The notes below the pieces were generated by a model, which was not told the DNA's origin, ran no database searches, and saw only the letters and a program-made list of their open reading frames with translations. Made by a program: the position numbers and the translations under genes. Shown piece by piece: positions 22,485 through 34,664 of a DNA stretch of 64,000 bases. Where the stretch lies: contig JAVHZZ010000001.1 in the NCBI GenBank assembly GCA_036250195.1, positions 399,704,117 through 399,768,116 on the forward strand. The letters are read 5' to 3'. The stretch is from Mixophyes australis (taxonomy: Eukaryota > Chordata > Amphibia > Anura > Limnodynastidae). Numbering within the stretch: position 1 is the first letter of the stretch; the number at the start of each line of letters is the position of its first letter.

Positions 22485-23197
22485 AGGCCTCATTCATTAA
22501 AGTACGTAAAAGCCGCTACACCCTGTATTTTGCGTAACATCACTCAGTGCATGCCCAGAACCGGACTCTAAACTAGTGAAAGCAGCAACATCCAATTCAT
22601 TTTTGAGTACAAAAGACGCTTATGACAGTCTACAATTTCATTGACAGAACTGCGGTGGGAGTAGGCGTTTGAAGTCTAGCACATGTAGCAGCATCCGATT
22701 CAAGCTTTGGGCATCTCTCAGGTACGTGTTTTTCAGTCGTATCATGTGCACCAGCTACAGGTCTGGTGTAAGTGCCGAGTAATACTGATGATGGTCACGT
22801 ATGCATGCTACAACATGTGTTTGCAATCAAGAGCAACTGTAAAAATGCATTTTATGTACAGTAGAGAGTAATAACATCCTGATAAATGTATTTCATAGAA
22901 AAAAAAAAATGAAAAAATGTATTCTTTATTTATGTTTATCCATTAATGACTATATTATTAATAGGTGATAATAATTGAATACTTTTATCTTTATCTGTGC
23001 ATTCTCATATTCTACATATGCATTGTGCTAGCCTGTCTTAATATGGCAATTGCCATATATTCAGAGTGTACCTACGCCATTATTCAACAAGATTCACTTC
23101 TAGTTCTACACGGACGTGCGTATGCCTGAATTACGTGCGTTTTTTTTAAAAAAAATGCACAATCCGTTAATTTTTCATGACTTAATGAATCAGGCCC
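22485..23197. mobile_element. Diverged Harbinger-like element, 0.7 kb
   Basis: The left end AGGCCTCATTCATTAAAGTACG is inverted at the right (...TTAATGAATCAGGCCC, with ACGTGCGT inside). It is longer than the 0.3 kb MITEs of the same end type and has a different interior, so it is a separate subfamily. No transposase. Confidence 0.6.
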
Positions 23198-23332
23198 AGG
23201 TCTAGCCAATTTGCTAAAATGCAAAATCAGGGTCTAGAGGTAGTTGTCACTATATAAATAAATAAACTGGAAAGTATGTTACAATGTTGGCAGCTATACA
23301 TTACACATTGCTTTCTCACTGTCTCTGGATAT

Positions 23333-23450
23333 ACATCATCATCACCATTTATTTATATAGCGCCACTGATTCCGCGGCGCTGTACAGAGAACTCATTCAC
23401 ATCTGTCCCTGCCCCTGCCCCTTTGGAGCTTACATTCTAAATTCTCTAGC

Positions 23451-23496
<46 letters not shown>

Positions 23497-23679
23497 GGGT
23501 CAATTTTTATAGCAGCCAATTAACCTACTAGTATATTTTTGGAGTGTGGGAGGAAACCGGAGCACCCGGAGGAAACCCACGCAAACACGGGGAGAACATA
23601 CAAGCTCCACACACATAAGACCATGGTCGGTAATTGAACTCATGACCCCAGTGCTGTGAGGCAGAAGTGCTAGCCACTG
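23333..23679 (-). mobile_element. tRNA-headed SINE, near full length
   Basis: Read on the minus strand it starts with a tRNA-like head (GTGGCTAGCACTTCTGCCTC, an A-box-like part, then GGTCATGAGTTCAATTACC, a B-box-like part). The body has GTGTTTGCGTGGGTTTCCTC and CACACTCCAAAAATATACTA. It ends GCGCTATATAAATAAATGG with a short (GATG)n tail. Such SINEs are transcribed by RNA polymerase III and moved by a LINE recognising the tail. A (GA)n tract expanded within the body lies at about 23,456-23,492. Confidence 0.8.
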
Positions 23680-24839
23680 ACATCAAGTTTGCCTTTCCCC
23701 TTCCTGTCCAATATGGTTATCTTTTTTAAGGGACAGTGCTAAATGCATTGTTAGCTAAACTGTATGTTAGCTTTCCACAGTTTCCAAATTAAAACGGAGA
23801 CCTGATTGGTTGCTATAAGTGACAATATACATACAGTAGACACATGGTACTATGTTTTAAAATCTCACTGTGATCTTCGTATATTTCTTTGTAACAGTTA
23901 TGACATCATAGTAATATAGTTTATATTTGCTGTAGAATTGTTATAGAATGTTCCTGTAGTATATGTTCATTGAAAATTTTTATTGACCTAAATTTGATGG
24001 ATCTGCCATATAGCTAGGAATTGTGATTGCATAAATGGCTACAATAAGGATGTGGCTCTTTTTTTCCCAATAAAAACACTTAGAGACAGCTGTTGCCTCA
24101 CTTGAATTTTTATTTTATTACAAGAGAGTCCCTATTGACGAAAAGAATTAAATAGTGACAGTGTTGCATTTGAGCTTACATTTACTTGAAGGGGCTAACT
24201 TGGTTTCAGGTCCAACCAATGAATGGCTGATGGGAGAGTCAAGATCCCTGAGAGAACACCCGTTGGAAAACAGATAAGCACTTGTTTTCTTGATTTATAT
24301 TATTGTTTCCACTAGCTTTTGCTTCTTCTTTTATATATCATCCTGTTCCTTTGCCTTTTACCCCCCTTTTTTATGTTGTTTATTACTTTTTATTTATTTT
24401 ATTTTATCCATTACCCCTTTCCTTTTCCTCTTTTTAATTTGTTCTCTCCGTCTTTTTCCTCCTTCCCTCCTTTCTCTTTCTCCTCAGACCTCCACTTTCC
24501 CCCTAGTATGCCCCAACCTAAGAGAGCTGTGTCCCAGCCGGCTCATCTCCGCTCCCCCCCTTGATCTTGGGCGCCATCTTGGCGACAGCAGTGGGGGACC
24601 TGGAGGACAAAGTAACTCCAGTGGGGGCATGCCAAGTGCCTCCCACCAGTGTGCAGCGCTCGGAGGAACCCCCACCACCCACAACTTACAGGGAGCTCGG
24701 AGAGGCCGCAGGACATTTGCCGCAGTTCACAGTGAACCGCCGGGGGTCGCACGCATGCGCAAATCGCATGCTCCAGAGCGGGGACTGATCCCTGGCTCTG
24801 GCGCCTCAGCGGCAGTGGGCGTAGACTAGCTGTGAGGGG
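23680..24839. other. Unassigned; pyrimidine-rich and GC-rich stretches
   Basis: The first part is AT-rich. About 24,310-24,500 is T/C-rich (CTCCTTCCCTCCTTTCTC). 24,500-24,840 is GC-rich with a 179-residue frame that ends at 24,829 and shows no known domain. This GC-rich part may be the 5' end of the DIRS element that follows, but no DIRS terminal repeat was identified. Confidence 0.35.
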
Positions 24840-26057
24840 CAGTGTCCCCCCCACTAGGTTGTCTAATTCAGGGCACTCCCAGTTCATGAGTACTACTCTC
24901 CCCCTGATCCCATTAACCCTCAGATTGTTAGCAACAATGCAGATCCACCAGTGGGAGCCCCGCAGCACAGCACAGGTGGCACAGTGATAGTAATGCCATT
25001 AACCCCTCGTACGCTGGTATCAAGTACAAATTCCATGGATCTTTCTCGACCGGCCCCCCATCAGCTTTTTTTTCCACCCAGCTCATTCTTAATAAATAGT
25101 AATAGAGGATCAGCATGGGGCGCCCAATTTTATAGAAGTCCTCCTCCAGCACGTAGATCGCTATATCAGACAGCCCATAGGCGCTACGACCCAACCTCGG
25201 ATAGCAGAGAATTTTCCCCCCAATGAAGGCCACTGGCAAGGGCAGAGAATGATAGGTGTGACGCACAAGTTTTTATGCCGCAAAGGGACTAGTCTGTGAG
25301 GCATTTTCCCAGCTGCAGTGCGGAATATTCTTCCGACACCGCAGGTGGAAATAGTTATGGTCATAGTTTGATAGAGCATCATCATTTATCTCCCCCTCGG
25401 TAGTCGCAAATAAATGAGAGCAGTTTAACAGCCAGGGCCGGATATGGGCGGTCACACACAAAGGACAAAACATTGTTTTGGTAAATCCCAACAATCGCTA
25501 CAGTTCCACTATAACCAGGCGGCTGAACGTGTCTTTGTGTGGATAGCCCATCATAGCTTTTGCAGCAGCTTGCGGAAAAAATGGCATAGGAGAGGAAAGT
25601 TATAGGTCATTCCACAGGTGGGTTAACGGTTTCTGCGTATTTGCAGCCGTTTACACTGAATTTAGACCAGAGGAGCAAATAGAGGTTTGGAGGTACTTAC
25701 ATTTGATCAGTGACATGTACATAAAAGACAGCCATGTTATTTGGAGAGCGTATTGTGAGATCTCTAGGAAAAAGAATGACTGGACGAGCTATGCTCCCGC
25801 TCGGATTTAAAGATATTACTATTAGATGGACCTGATGAGGCCCAGTCAGCCTCGGACTGGCCTGCCGGGGAGCCGGGCTATCCAACGGTAGGCCCCGCCG
25901 CATTGAAGCTCCGTCCCCTTTGTTGTTAGGGCAGAGCTTCAATGCGGCTAACTTCCAACACCTCAATTAAACGCGGCGCTAGCTGCAGTATGTGTGGCTC
26001 ACAATCAAGGGCCGGGAGTGCAGGCCACGCACGTAACTGTAGGCGCTGCTGTCACCG

Positions 26058-26098
26058 CGCAAGTGCAGAGAGCTGCGTCTGGGCTCTCTGCACTTGCG
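26058..26098. repeat. Perfect 16-bp stem hairpin
   Basis: CGCAAGTGCAGAGAGC and GCTCTCTGCACTTGCG flank a 9-base loop. GC-rich and exact, inside the hAT. Confidence 0.9.
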
Positions 26099-26101
26099 TG
26101 T

Positions 26102-26645
26102 GGAACAATAGTATCACAATGTGATGTTCGAGTGAATACACATCCAGCCTTGAAGAAGTCACGCCCACTTACGGAAATCACGGCGTGCGCTCCACGCTGG
26201 AACGCATGCCACCAACAGGAACACTCCAAACTCAAGCAGCCGGGTCACGGAGAGCTCTCCCATCACGGCATACAACTTGAACGGACACTTAATAGCAAGT
26301 ATTCAGAGTTACCTTTTTACTGAACTTCTGATTTTAGAATTTACTCAGCAGCAAAGCTCACTGACTTTCTCCACCAATATCACTGAGTCTTTTTATCAGT
26401 AGGCAGATGTCACAGACTATTTCTAAGGATTTTAGTTTTTGGGATCCTCCAATACATTTATCTCATTGCTTATGATTATTGCGCAGCATGGTTTCACCAT
26501 AAGATCCTGATGATCCATCTGTCTTTACACATGTTTTTGATTTTACCAGTTGTATTTATTTGCTTAGATATGTCATGTGTGACATTGATTGTCATTAAAT
26601 GTTGACTTATTTTACTCGAACATCACATTGTGATAATATTGTTCC
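26102..26645. repeat. 32-bp inverted repeat pair bounding 0.54 kb
   Basis: GGAACAATAGTATCACAATG...TTCGAGT (26,102-26,133) recurs inverted at 26,614-26,645 with one difference. The bounded interior (26,134-26,613) is unrelated to the rest of the hAT. This could be a nested transposon. I could not define a target duplication (flanks GTGT and ATCC). Confidence 0.6.
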
Positions 26646-27622
26646 ATCCAACTCTATCCTTATAACACCATCCACAATTATATACCACCCAGACTCTAGC
26701 GCTGTTCTAATTTACTCTATTATTTAGGGAGTGGACTCTCCCTCGTCTTCTTGTTCTAGCAGCTTAGTCTGGTTAGCTGGACACATAAGCATATATGAAT
26801 CAAACCTCTACAACTCAATTCTGCTGTGCGCACCCACCTCTCTTTGTCATATCAAAAGAGGGTGTGGCTGCCTGTCAAACATGTCTGCCATCATGTGCTG
26901 CCATCATGCACAGCCTGTTACAATTGGTGATAAAAGGTATTGTCTAGAACTCGTAAATTTATCCTGGAAAATCAAAAATTTTAAAACCACTTAATATGTA
27001 AAAGGGAAAAATGTTCTCTGCCGTCACCACTTTCTCCTGTTGTGTGATACAATTCAAAATGTACTTTAGTAAGCATAGTAAACCGGTGGTTTTGCTGATT
27101 TTTTTTTTTATAAAACAAGTCATCTTTCATTCTGCATATCCATTCTGTGGTTATTATTATAGCTAATGATAAATCACATGAAGAACAAACAGAAGTGTTT
27201 TTATTTATTTTAGTTCCCACTGGAACTCTAAAATCCAATTTATTAGTATAGACGTTAATACAAATAGTGTAGATCTCTCTAGAATATTGTAATACCTTAT
27301 AAACATCAATTTATATACTACACTATGGTGCTAGCTATCCTTCCTGGGCTGACCACTCGCCTCTTTGATAGCTGGCCACACCCCCCTATGGTGGACCCCT
27401 AGCGTTGCAGTTCCCCGGTGGGCCCTTCATGCCCCAGTCCGACACTGGGCCCAGTAGTCAGGTTCAGGAGATCAACACAAGGCGATTTCCTGGGGTGGGG
27501 ATCCCCCCACCGCCACCAAAGGAAATTGTTTTGCATTCAACTCTGGTCTCTGCCAAAGGGGCTTAGCATGTAAGTACAAGCACATCAGAGTGTAACAGAT
27601 TTAGGTCAGGTGGAGGTAGCGG

Positions 27623-28420
27623 ATGTTGAGTTATACCAGCAACTCCTCGTCAAAGCCCCCAATTAAATTAGAAGAATTGGATAGGTGGCTTAACCTGTAT
27701 AGTGATACAAGTTCTGCAAACCTGATTAGAGAGGGATTCAAATTTGGTTTTAAAATCCCGGTACAAAGAATGTTAAAGTACCCAATGTCCCGTAATCTTA
27801 AATCGGCCTTTACATTTCCAGAGGTTCTGGATGAGAAAATAGCTAAAGAGGTCAGACTAGGTGAAATGATAGGTCCATTTACCCATCTACCTATTCCCGA
27901 TTTAGTTGTGTCCCCAATAGGGGTGATCCCCAAGAAAGCAGAGGGTAAGTTTTGACTTATTCAACAACTGTCATACCCAGCGGGCGAATCGGTTAACAAT
28001 GCCATCTATCCCGCAGTTAGCACTGTTCAGTACCAATCCTTTGAGTATGCCCTTTCTCTAGTGCAAGAGTATGGTAAAGGGGCCCTAATGGCTAAAATCG
28101 ACACAGAGTCAGCTTTTCACCTGTTACCTCTCCATCCTGAATTGTTCCAGTTTATGGGTTTTAGACACCGCAGCGGATTCTATGTAGACCGTTGCTTACC
28201 CATGGGCTGCTCAATATCATGTGCCTTGTCCGAGAAGTTTAGCAGCTTCCTTCACTGGTGCATTCAGGCTGGACCTGGTCATAGGGGAATAGCTCACTAT
28301 CTAGGTGACTTTTTGGTAATAGGCCCTGATAATTTCCCCATATGCTTGGATACATTGCAATTGGCACAGGCTCTATTCACAGATTTTTGTCAGCTTGTTG
28401 ACCTTTCCCTTCAGACGGAG
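27623..28420 (+). pseudogene. DIRS reverse transcriptase, N-terminal part
   Basis: RT copies the DIRS RNA into cDNA. The frame begins with IKLEELDRWLNLY, then GFKFGFKIPV. A TGA at 27,955, where the family has Arg (CGA to TGA, CpG decay), interrupts VIPKKAEGKF and LIQQLSYPAG. It continues through AKIDTESAFHLLPLHP (first catalytic Asp) and DRCLPMGCSISCALSEKF. The catalytic HYLDDFL motif reads HYLGDFL at 28,294-28,314, losing the first Asp, so the enzyme is dead. Coding stops at 28,420, where L1 sequence begins. The stretch that normally links RT to RNase H is missing. Confidence 0.9.
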
Positions 28421-31400
28421 CCCAAATAAACAGGTGGCCGATGACCTAAGTGGGACTTCAATTCCCGTTTTTTGAACACATCGTATGACTCTTCGCCAGA
28501 AGTTTTGTATACAGGGACATTCCCAAATGAGATGCCAGAAATTGCCATTTTCTGAACTACATTTTGGACATTTAGAAGTGCTATCGGGGCGGAACTTAGC
28601 CAGCCTAATAGACGTCAAGTAGGCCCTATGCAGAATGAACACCTGTATTTGCTGGAATTTTAATGATGCTGTGTAGCCACTAGTGCTATCCATGACCATC
28701 CCCCATTCTTTGTCTGTTAAGGGACCAATATCTATTTCCCATTGATTTCTCAGGTCATTCAAGTCATTTACAGTGGATTCATAAAAAAGACAGGAGTACA
28801 TACATGAAATTAGACCCCTGTTGCTCAAAGCCTGTAACTGCTTTCTCATTGGGGCTATGGCAACCACTGGTGGCTCCCCTTTGAATTGTGTGTACATGGC
28901 ATGTCTCAGTTGGAGGTAGGAAAAGAACATTGTTCTAGGCACAGAAAATTCCCTGGACAACTGTTCAAAAGATTTAAGAACATTTACTTCATATAGTTGA
29001 CCTACAGCCACCACACCATACCGGGACCACCGCCTGGACCCCACCACTGTGTCCAACTCCCTCAATCTCCTCGCCCCCCAAATAGGAGTACATGGATCTA
29101 TATCTGTGAATCCCACCATTTTATTACTGACTGCCCAGATCTTAATTGCCTGAATCAGGAGCGGAGAAGCCTGTGGGCCGAGCCTCCCGGACAACACTGA
29201 CTGCAAAGGCATATTATTGGCATTGAATTGATGAACTAATATCCAGTGTAGATCCTGGTAACCCGGATCGGAAATCCATGCCTTAAGGTGGGTCAGTTGA
29301 GAAGCAATATAGTACAATTTTAAATTTGGAAACGCAAGACCACCACTAGCCCTGGACCTGCACAACGAGCTGAGCTTAAGCTTGGCCCTCCCCCCTCCCC
29401 AGACCAGAGAGGTCAAATAAAGGTCAACACTGTGAAAGAAAGAGGGTGGGATATATATAGGTGATTGCTGAAGTATATATAAAAACCTTGGCTGCACCAC
29501 CATCTTAATTAAGTTTATCCTGCCAGACACAGAAAGAGGGAGCTTCCTCCACACATGTATTTTTGATTTAAGATATTCAACCTGAGGCTGTAAATTTAGT
29601 TCCATAAATTTTGAAAGGGTGTTAGTGATCCACAATCCCAGGTACTTAAATTTTGGTGTCCACCTCAGTTGGAGATCTTTTAGTGGAGTAACTGGACATT
29701 TCCAACCCACTGGAAACACACTACACTTATCCCAATTAATTTTCAGACCGGAGAATACCCCAAAACAATCAACCACCCTCAGGAGAGTACCCAGAGACTC
29801 TTTATGGTCAGCAAGGAACAGCAGCATATCATCAGCGTATAATGCCACCTTATCCTCCCTATGCTCTGATTGAAGTCCCTTAATATCTTTATTGTTACGA
29901 ATAAGGCAGGCCAGTGGTTTTATTGCTAGTGCGAACAAAGCAGGAGACAATGGGCATCCCTGTCTAGTGCCCCTTTCCAATTGAAATGGCTGGGAGAGGT
30001 GGCCGTTTACACATACCCGAGCTACAGGATGTGAATAAAGTAACTTAACCCATTTTATGAAATTGGAACCCACCCCGAAACGGGACAACACCTCCCACAG
30101 GTACGGCCACTCCACCGAGTCGAACGCCTTAGCCGCGTCGAGGGATACCACGCACCTGTAAGAGGGTATATAACCTTCTAAGGTTAATAGATGTGGACTT
30201 GCCCGGCATGAACTCAGTCTGATCCGGGTGAATCAATTCCAACACCACCCTATTTAGCCTCAGTGCCAGCAGTTTAGCCAAGATCTTTACATCACACGTC
30301 AGGAGTGAGATCGGGCGATATGACTCTGGGTACAATGGATCTTTACCTGATTTAGGTATCACCACCACCACTGCCTCCGCCATGGAGGGGGAGAGGGCGT
30401 TGGCCTCGCACAGCTCGCCGAGTGTTCCCAACAATTTAGCTACAAAAAAGGATCAATGTTTTTTATATATTTCAATGGGTATGCCATCTATTCCAGGCGC
30501 CTTTCCATTAGGGAATGACATAATGGCCATATCAATCTCTTCTTCAGTAAAAGGAGAGTCCAAATACTCCCTACTAGCTGTAGAGAGTGTGTGAATAATA
30601 ATAGCATCTAAGTATACTTGTAAGGTGGCCAAATCATATTGAACCTGTGACTTATATGTACTAGCGTAATATTTGTAAAAAACCTCAACAATATCAGGCA
30701 TCAGGAATTTCTTAGCCCCGCTTTCATCACAAATAACTGGAACAGGCGCATTAGCCCTCTCAACCCTTGCCAGGTATGCCAAGAAACTGCCATTTCTGTC
30801 TCCCTCAGCATACTGCACATGTTTAGAGAAAAGAAACTTACGTATAGATTTATCAAACATATAGTTTACCCACTCCCTCTGAGCCACCTGCCAAACACAT
30901 CTTGAGGCCTCAGTCCTACCCTTTATATATTGCCTTTCTAATAATTTGCATATGTCCTCCAATTCTTTTTCTTTATGTCTAGACGACTTTTTTATTTCCG
31001 CCACACTAGCAATTAATGTCCCCCTCAGAAAAGCTTTAAAAGTGTCCCACACCATGGGGGGTCGTGCTGTACCAGAGTTATCCATGAAAAACCCTTCCCA
31101 CTGAGCCACCAATGTTGCCCCTGTACCCATCAAGGAGAGCCAAAAGGGATTCAACTTCCAAAAGGACTGACCTCTAACAATAGCAAAGTCAATATTCAGA
31201 AGAAGAGGCGAGTGATCAGAAATTCCTCTAGCCTTGTATTCCACCCCCTGTACCGCCGGCACCAGAGAGTGCGACAACAAAACCATATCAATTCTAGAGA
31301 ATGCATTGTATGATGTAGAAAAACAGGAGAATTACACCTCTTCTGGATATCTTAAGCGCCAGACATCTACCAAGCCCAACTCCCCTACCAGGGCAGCAAA

Positions 31401-31972
31401 GGCCGACACAGAGTCACTGACTGCAAGATTTTGTTCCCGCCATCTATCTAAAGATTTATTTATCACATTGTTAAAGTCCCCTATACATATAGTAGGAATC
31501 TCTGGAGACATTGCCATAAACTCACCACATTTTTTTAAAACTTCACTATTATACGGAGGGGGTATATACACCACAAGAGGAGCACCGGAACCCAATTAAT
31601 GACAGATTTCATTAAGACAAATCTCCCTATTGGATCCACCTGTATTTTTTCCAGGGTGAAACTAAGGCGCTTATGAACCAATACAGTAACCCCTCGAGAA
31701 TTAGTTGTGTGTGTGGAGTGGTACGCACCACCTACCCATGACTTTTTAAGGGAGAGTGTTCTTTCACCATGCAGATGGGTTTCCAATAAACAAATTATGT
31801 CAGGATCATTTTTCCTAATTTGACGTATAACAAGGGAGCGCTTTACACTGTTGTTTAAACCTCGAACATTCCAGGAGAGGATTCTCAGCTCCCTGTCAGA
31901 TGTACCAGAACACATACATAAAGCATAAAATCTTGTAACATTTCCCCCGAGACCCACTGCCCCGTATCCCAC
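28421..31972 (-). pseudogene. LINE ORF2: endonuclease and reverse transcriptase
   Basis: ORF2 nicks target DNA and primes reverse transcription there. The AP-endonuclease part starts in 31,972-31,535 (RILSWNVRGLN, CLLETHL), continues in another frame at 31,595-31,332 (CIGDFNNV) and a third at 31,286 (GISDHSPLLLN, the SDH motif). RT begins with NGKAPGIDGIPIEIYKK near 30,480, then ESYRPISLL (30,434-30,129). The longest frame, 30,151 downwards, has SLDAAKAFDSVEW, RQGCPLSPALFALAI and the catalytic YADD at 29,828-29,839. A C-terminal CPKCSSENGNFWHLIWEC zinc knuckle is present near 28,560. At least four frame changes break it. The 592-codon frame without a stop suggests moderate age. Confidence 0.93.
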
Positions 31973-32538
31973 AGCCCCGCAGAGCAGACATAATCAAGTA
32001 TAGATGTAGTCTTACAAAAGCATTGGTTATATTTTTGCGAACACATAACTGCACTCAAACTAAATTAGTAACCTTAACACTAAACCCCTACCCCCACCCT
32101 GTATACTCCACCCAACTAAAGTATACCTCAGACCCAAACAGTAATTAACTTAGGATGCCCAACGAGCCAGCACACAGCCACCCGCCAAGCCCGCACTGTG
32201 CAAGACAGCCCGAGCTCAACAAGACAGGCCGCCCGCCAACAAGCAGGGTAAACAAAAATAGAGTACAAGGACAAAGAAAAGAAGCAAGAAGAATGAGAAA
32301 AGGAAAATAAGGGGGGGCAAACTGAGACCAGAATAGGCCTTAAAGCCATGGGCTCTCCAGCCCGTTACCTCATATATGAGCCTTAGAGCAACTTTCTTTC
32401 TCATCAACACATTTTAAACCTTAATGAGCGTAGCAAGTACCAAGAAGAACACAATACATATTGCATAATGTAACTCAGCACCAGAGTGTCCCAAGGACAA
32501 AGTAGAGGGATGCTAAACTGCTCATCTGACATCCCATT

Positions 32539-33419
32539 TCAGCGTCCTCCAGCAGCCATACGATTCAGCCAGGTAGCAGCCTCGCGCGGTGTATCAAAGA
32601 AGGATGTGCGACCCTCTGAGACCACACGCAGTCTAGCAGGGAAGATCATGGCATATGGGATCTGTAAGTCACGCAATCTTCTCTTCACCGGGATAAACTG
32701 GGCCCTATTTTTTTGAACATTCAGAGCAAAGTCAGGATACATTGCTACTCGTTGACCATTATATTCCACTGGGCCTTTCTGCCTAGCTAGGCGTAGTACA
32801 GCATCTCGATCACGATAGTGCAGGAATTTGGCTATAAATGTCCGCGGAGGAGCTCCAGACGGAGGTGCCTGAGTTGGAATGCGGTGTACTCGCTCCACTG
32901 CAAATTGGGCTGTGAACGAATCTGTGCCAAATAATTGGATTAACCATTTTTCCAGGAAAGATTCTGGAGCAGTGCCCTCCACCTTCTCAGGTAGCCCCAC
33001 TAAATGAATGTTGCTGTGGCGTAGTCGCCCCTCGATATCCGTGAGCTTTTGCCTGAAAAGGGAGTCCTGGGACTCCAGACCCTCCAACCGACCTCCAACC
33101 GGAGCAGAACCATCCTCAAGCGTGGACACACGGGCCTCTACCTCGCCCACTCTCTCCCTAATCTTCTGTACATCCTGAGAAGAGATACATCCACCTGTGC
33201 TTCTGCAATTTTATCAGTCACCCGCTTCTCAGACGCCCCGATGGCCTGTAGAACCTGCTGTAATGTGACCTCCGGCTCATCCTGCGGTGCTGACAAAGGA
33301 GGAGAAGCAGATTGGGATGTTTCACCTGAGCCAGTAACATTCGTGGAGGATCGGGCAAAACGTTCCAGTTTTCCCGCCGCAGTGGATTGACCATGCTTCC
33401 CCATGGTTTTACACAGCAA
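32539..33419 (-). pseudogene. LINE ORF1 RNA-binding protein, frameshifted
   Basis: ORF1 protein is the trimeric RNA chaperone that packages LINE RNA. The N-terminal frame (33,419-33,138) starts MGKHGQSTAAG four residues in and leads to a coiled-coil-like stretch. After a frameshift near 33,145, 33,150-32,539 gives the rest of the coiled coil (MGEVEARVSTLEDG), an RRM-like part (NIHLVGLPEKVEG, FIAKFLHYRDRDAVLRLAR) and the C-terminal domain (VKRRLRDLQIPYAMIFPARL). The combined length, about 290 residues, is normal for L1 ORF1. It lies about 570 bp upstream of ORF2. Confidence 0.88.
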
Positions 33420-34660
33420 AGTGGGTAGTATTTCTCCTATGAGCTTGTATATGGCCGAGAATCAGGGCCAGACCCAACAAGACAGTTGTGCTTCAGGGTT
33501 TTACTGCCAGCAGACTATACAGCCCGACCCCCCCAGGACTTGGTAGATGGCCGCCAGCTGTAATCACCCTCCACCAGATGGTATAAGTAAAGCAGTCACA
33601 GTAACAGTAGCAGGCTTTAAAAGTCCAAACAGCTCCTGGTAGTATGCAGGTTATTCCTCAGATAATAGCTTAACACATCTATATCTCCAGTGTAGACAGA
33701 TTGTGCACAAGCTGCTTTGTAACTCTTAAGCAGTGACTTATTTGGATACAGCCAGAAGGCAATATGGCGCCCGGAGCGCATAATGTTTCCATCCAGCTGA
33801 ATGTCGGGAGGTGTGGAGAGAGTCCTTCCCTGTCTGCTGTGCCTCCGGATGCCGCCGCTAAGCCCAGCCCCCTCGCTTTACCACTTTAAACAGAGGTTCC
33901 CCGTGGCAATGTGCTGGCAGGCCTTATGTGTAAATGCACCTCGTTCTCTAGGGCCTTTGATGCAGATATATTGCAGCGGAAGCTCAAAGCCTTGTCCCCC
34001 TCTCTCCGGCGATCAGGCTCCCACCGCCGACCGGAAGTTGACCTCCGAAAACCGGAAGTCAGGTCACTCGGGCGATCCAAGGAAATAACAGCTGAGGCTG
34101 CAAAGGCGCGGCTAGGCCGCAAATCGCGGAGTCGCCGCCGAGGGGTCCAGAGACCCACCAGACTCAGGTAAGGAGCCGAGATCTTTTAGGTTTAAGTCTG
34201 GGCCTTCTTACACATGGCGGAGCGGCCCCGGGAGACAGCCCGTCCGACCGAGAATAATTGGGGAACCCAGTCCGGAGCCTGTATTTCTCTGGTCCAAGAA
34301 GCTAAATTTGAGACGCAGCTCAGAGAGATTTCAACATTCCTATATGGCGTCCAGGCCACGTCTCCCTCCGTGCAGCAAATGTTATCAGCGTGGACCCTTT
34401 TTATCTGCAGGGCTTCACGGTTCACTTCCCACACTCGGTAAGCAGTTTTTAATCGATTTCAGTCGCTTTACAGGAGATATCAGGATATTCAGGCTGGAGA
34501 GCTTGTAACAGTACGTGCTACTCCATGCTTGTCCAGGCCACGCCCCCCCCTCCTAGGCCTTTTTACTTTTGCGTGCAGGGTTATTCCTATGGGAAGAGTA
34601 TTTTGCCGGAAGTTGCAAAGTGCAACGGCGGGGAGAAATAGACCACAGCTGTTCGCCTGT
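33420..34660 (-). promoter_or_regulatory. LINE 5' UTR, GC-rich
   Basis: The 1.2 kb upstream of ORF1 on the minus strand is GC-rich with many CpGs around 33,990-34,150 (ACCGGAAGTTGACCTCCG, GCGCGGCTAGGCCGC), as expected for an internal LINE promoter. Two GGAAGT sites could bind ETS factors. The boundary with DIRS sequence is near 34,660, where ITDDLRLTEIF-like DIRS coding resumes. Part of 34,200-34,650 could belong to another repeat. Confidence 0.5.
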
Positions 34661-34664
34661 AAGT

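Larger units (their letters stand above)
25847..27447. mobile_element. hAT, CAGTGTCGGACTGG family, inside DIRS ORF1
   Basis: The left end is CAGCCTCGGACTGGCC and the right end, inverted, CAGTGTCGGACTGGGGC. An exact 8-bp duplication GGCCCAGT flanks it (25,839-25,846 and 27,448-27,455). The 1.6 kb interior has no transposase. It carries a perfect 16-bp hairpin and a pair of 32-bp inverted sequences about 480 bp apart, which may mark a further nested element. Confidence 0.92.
24840..27622 (+). pseudogene. DIRS ORF1 (gag-like), decayed and interrupted
   Basis: The best-supported part is the C-terminal CCCH zinc finger at 27,527-27,583, which reads CFAFNSGLCQRGLACKYKH with spacing Cx7Cx5Cx3H, as in the finger of vertebrate DIRS ORF1 proteins. 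Upstream, 24,900-25,220 is open and rich in Pro and Ser (containing VIVMPLTPRTLVSS). 25,230-25,846 shows protein-like stretches with many stops. The hAT at 25,847-27,447 sits between this and the finger; its exact duplication GGCCCAGT shows the two sides were once contiguous. The N-terminal boundary is a guess. Confidence 0.55.
28421..34660 (-). mobile_element. L1-type LINE, nearly full length, 3'-truncated
   Basis: A 6.2 kb minus-strand LINE with 5' UTR (about 34,660-33,420), ORF1 (33,419-32,539) and ORF2 (31,972 to 28,421). Its 3' end is missing: ORF2 runs straight into DIRS coding sequence with no UTR or poly(A). LINE insertions are normally truncated at the 5' end. Adjacent DIRS sequence between RT and RNase H is missing too. 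The simplest reading is one later deletion across that junction. It belongs to the vertebrate L1/Tx1 group. Confidence 0.9.

Noticed and set aside
23600..23679. Minus-strand tRNA gene
   Set aside because: A- and B-box-like sequences belong to the head of a SINE; no complete cloverleaf or anticodon arm.
24290..24829. 179-codon frame as a host gene
   Set aside because: First half is a T/C-rich tract giving hydrophobic residues, second half GC-rich without a known domain; several frames are open.
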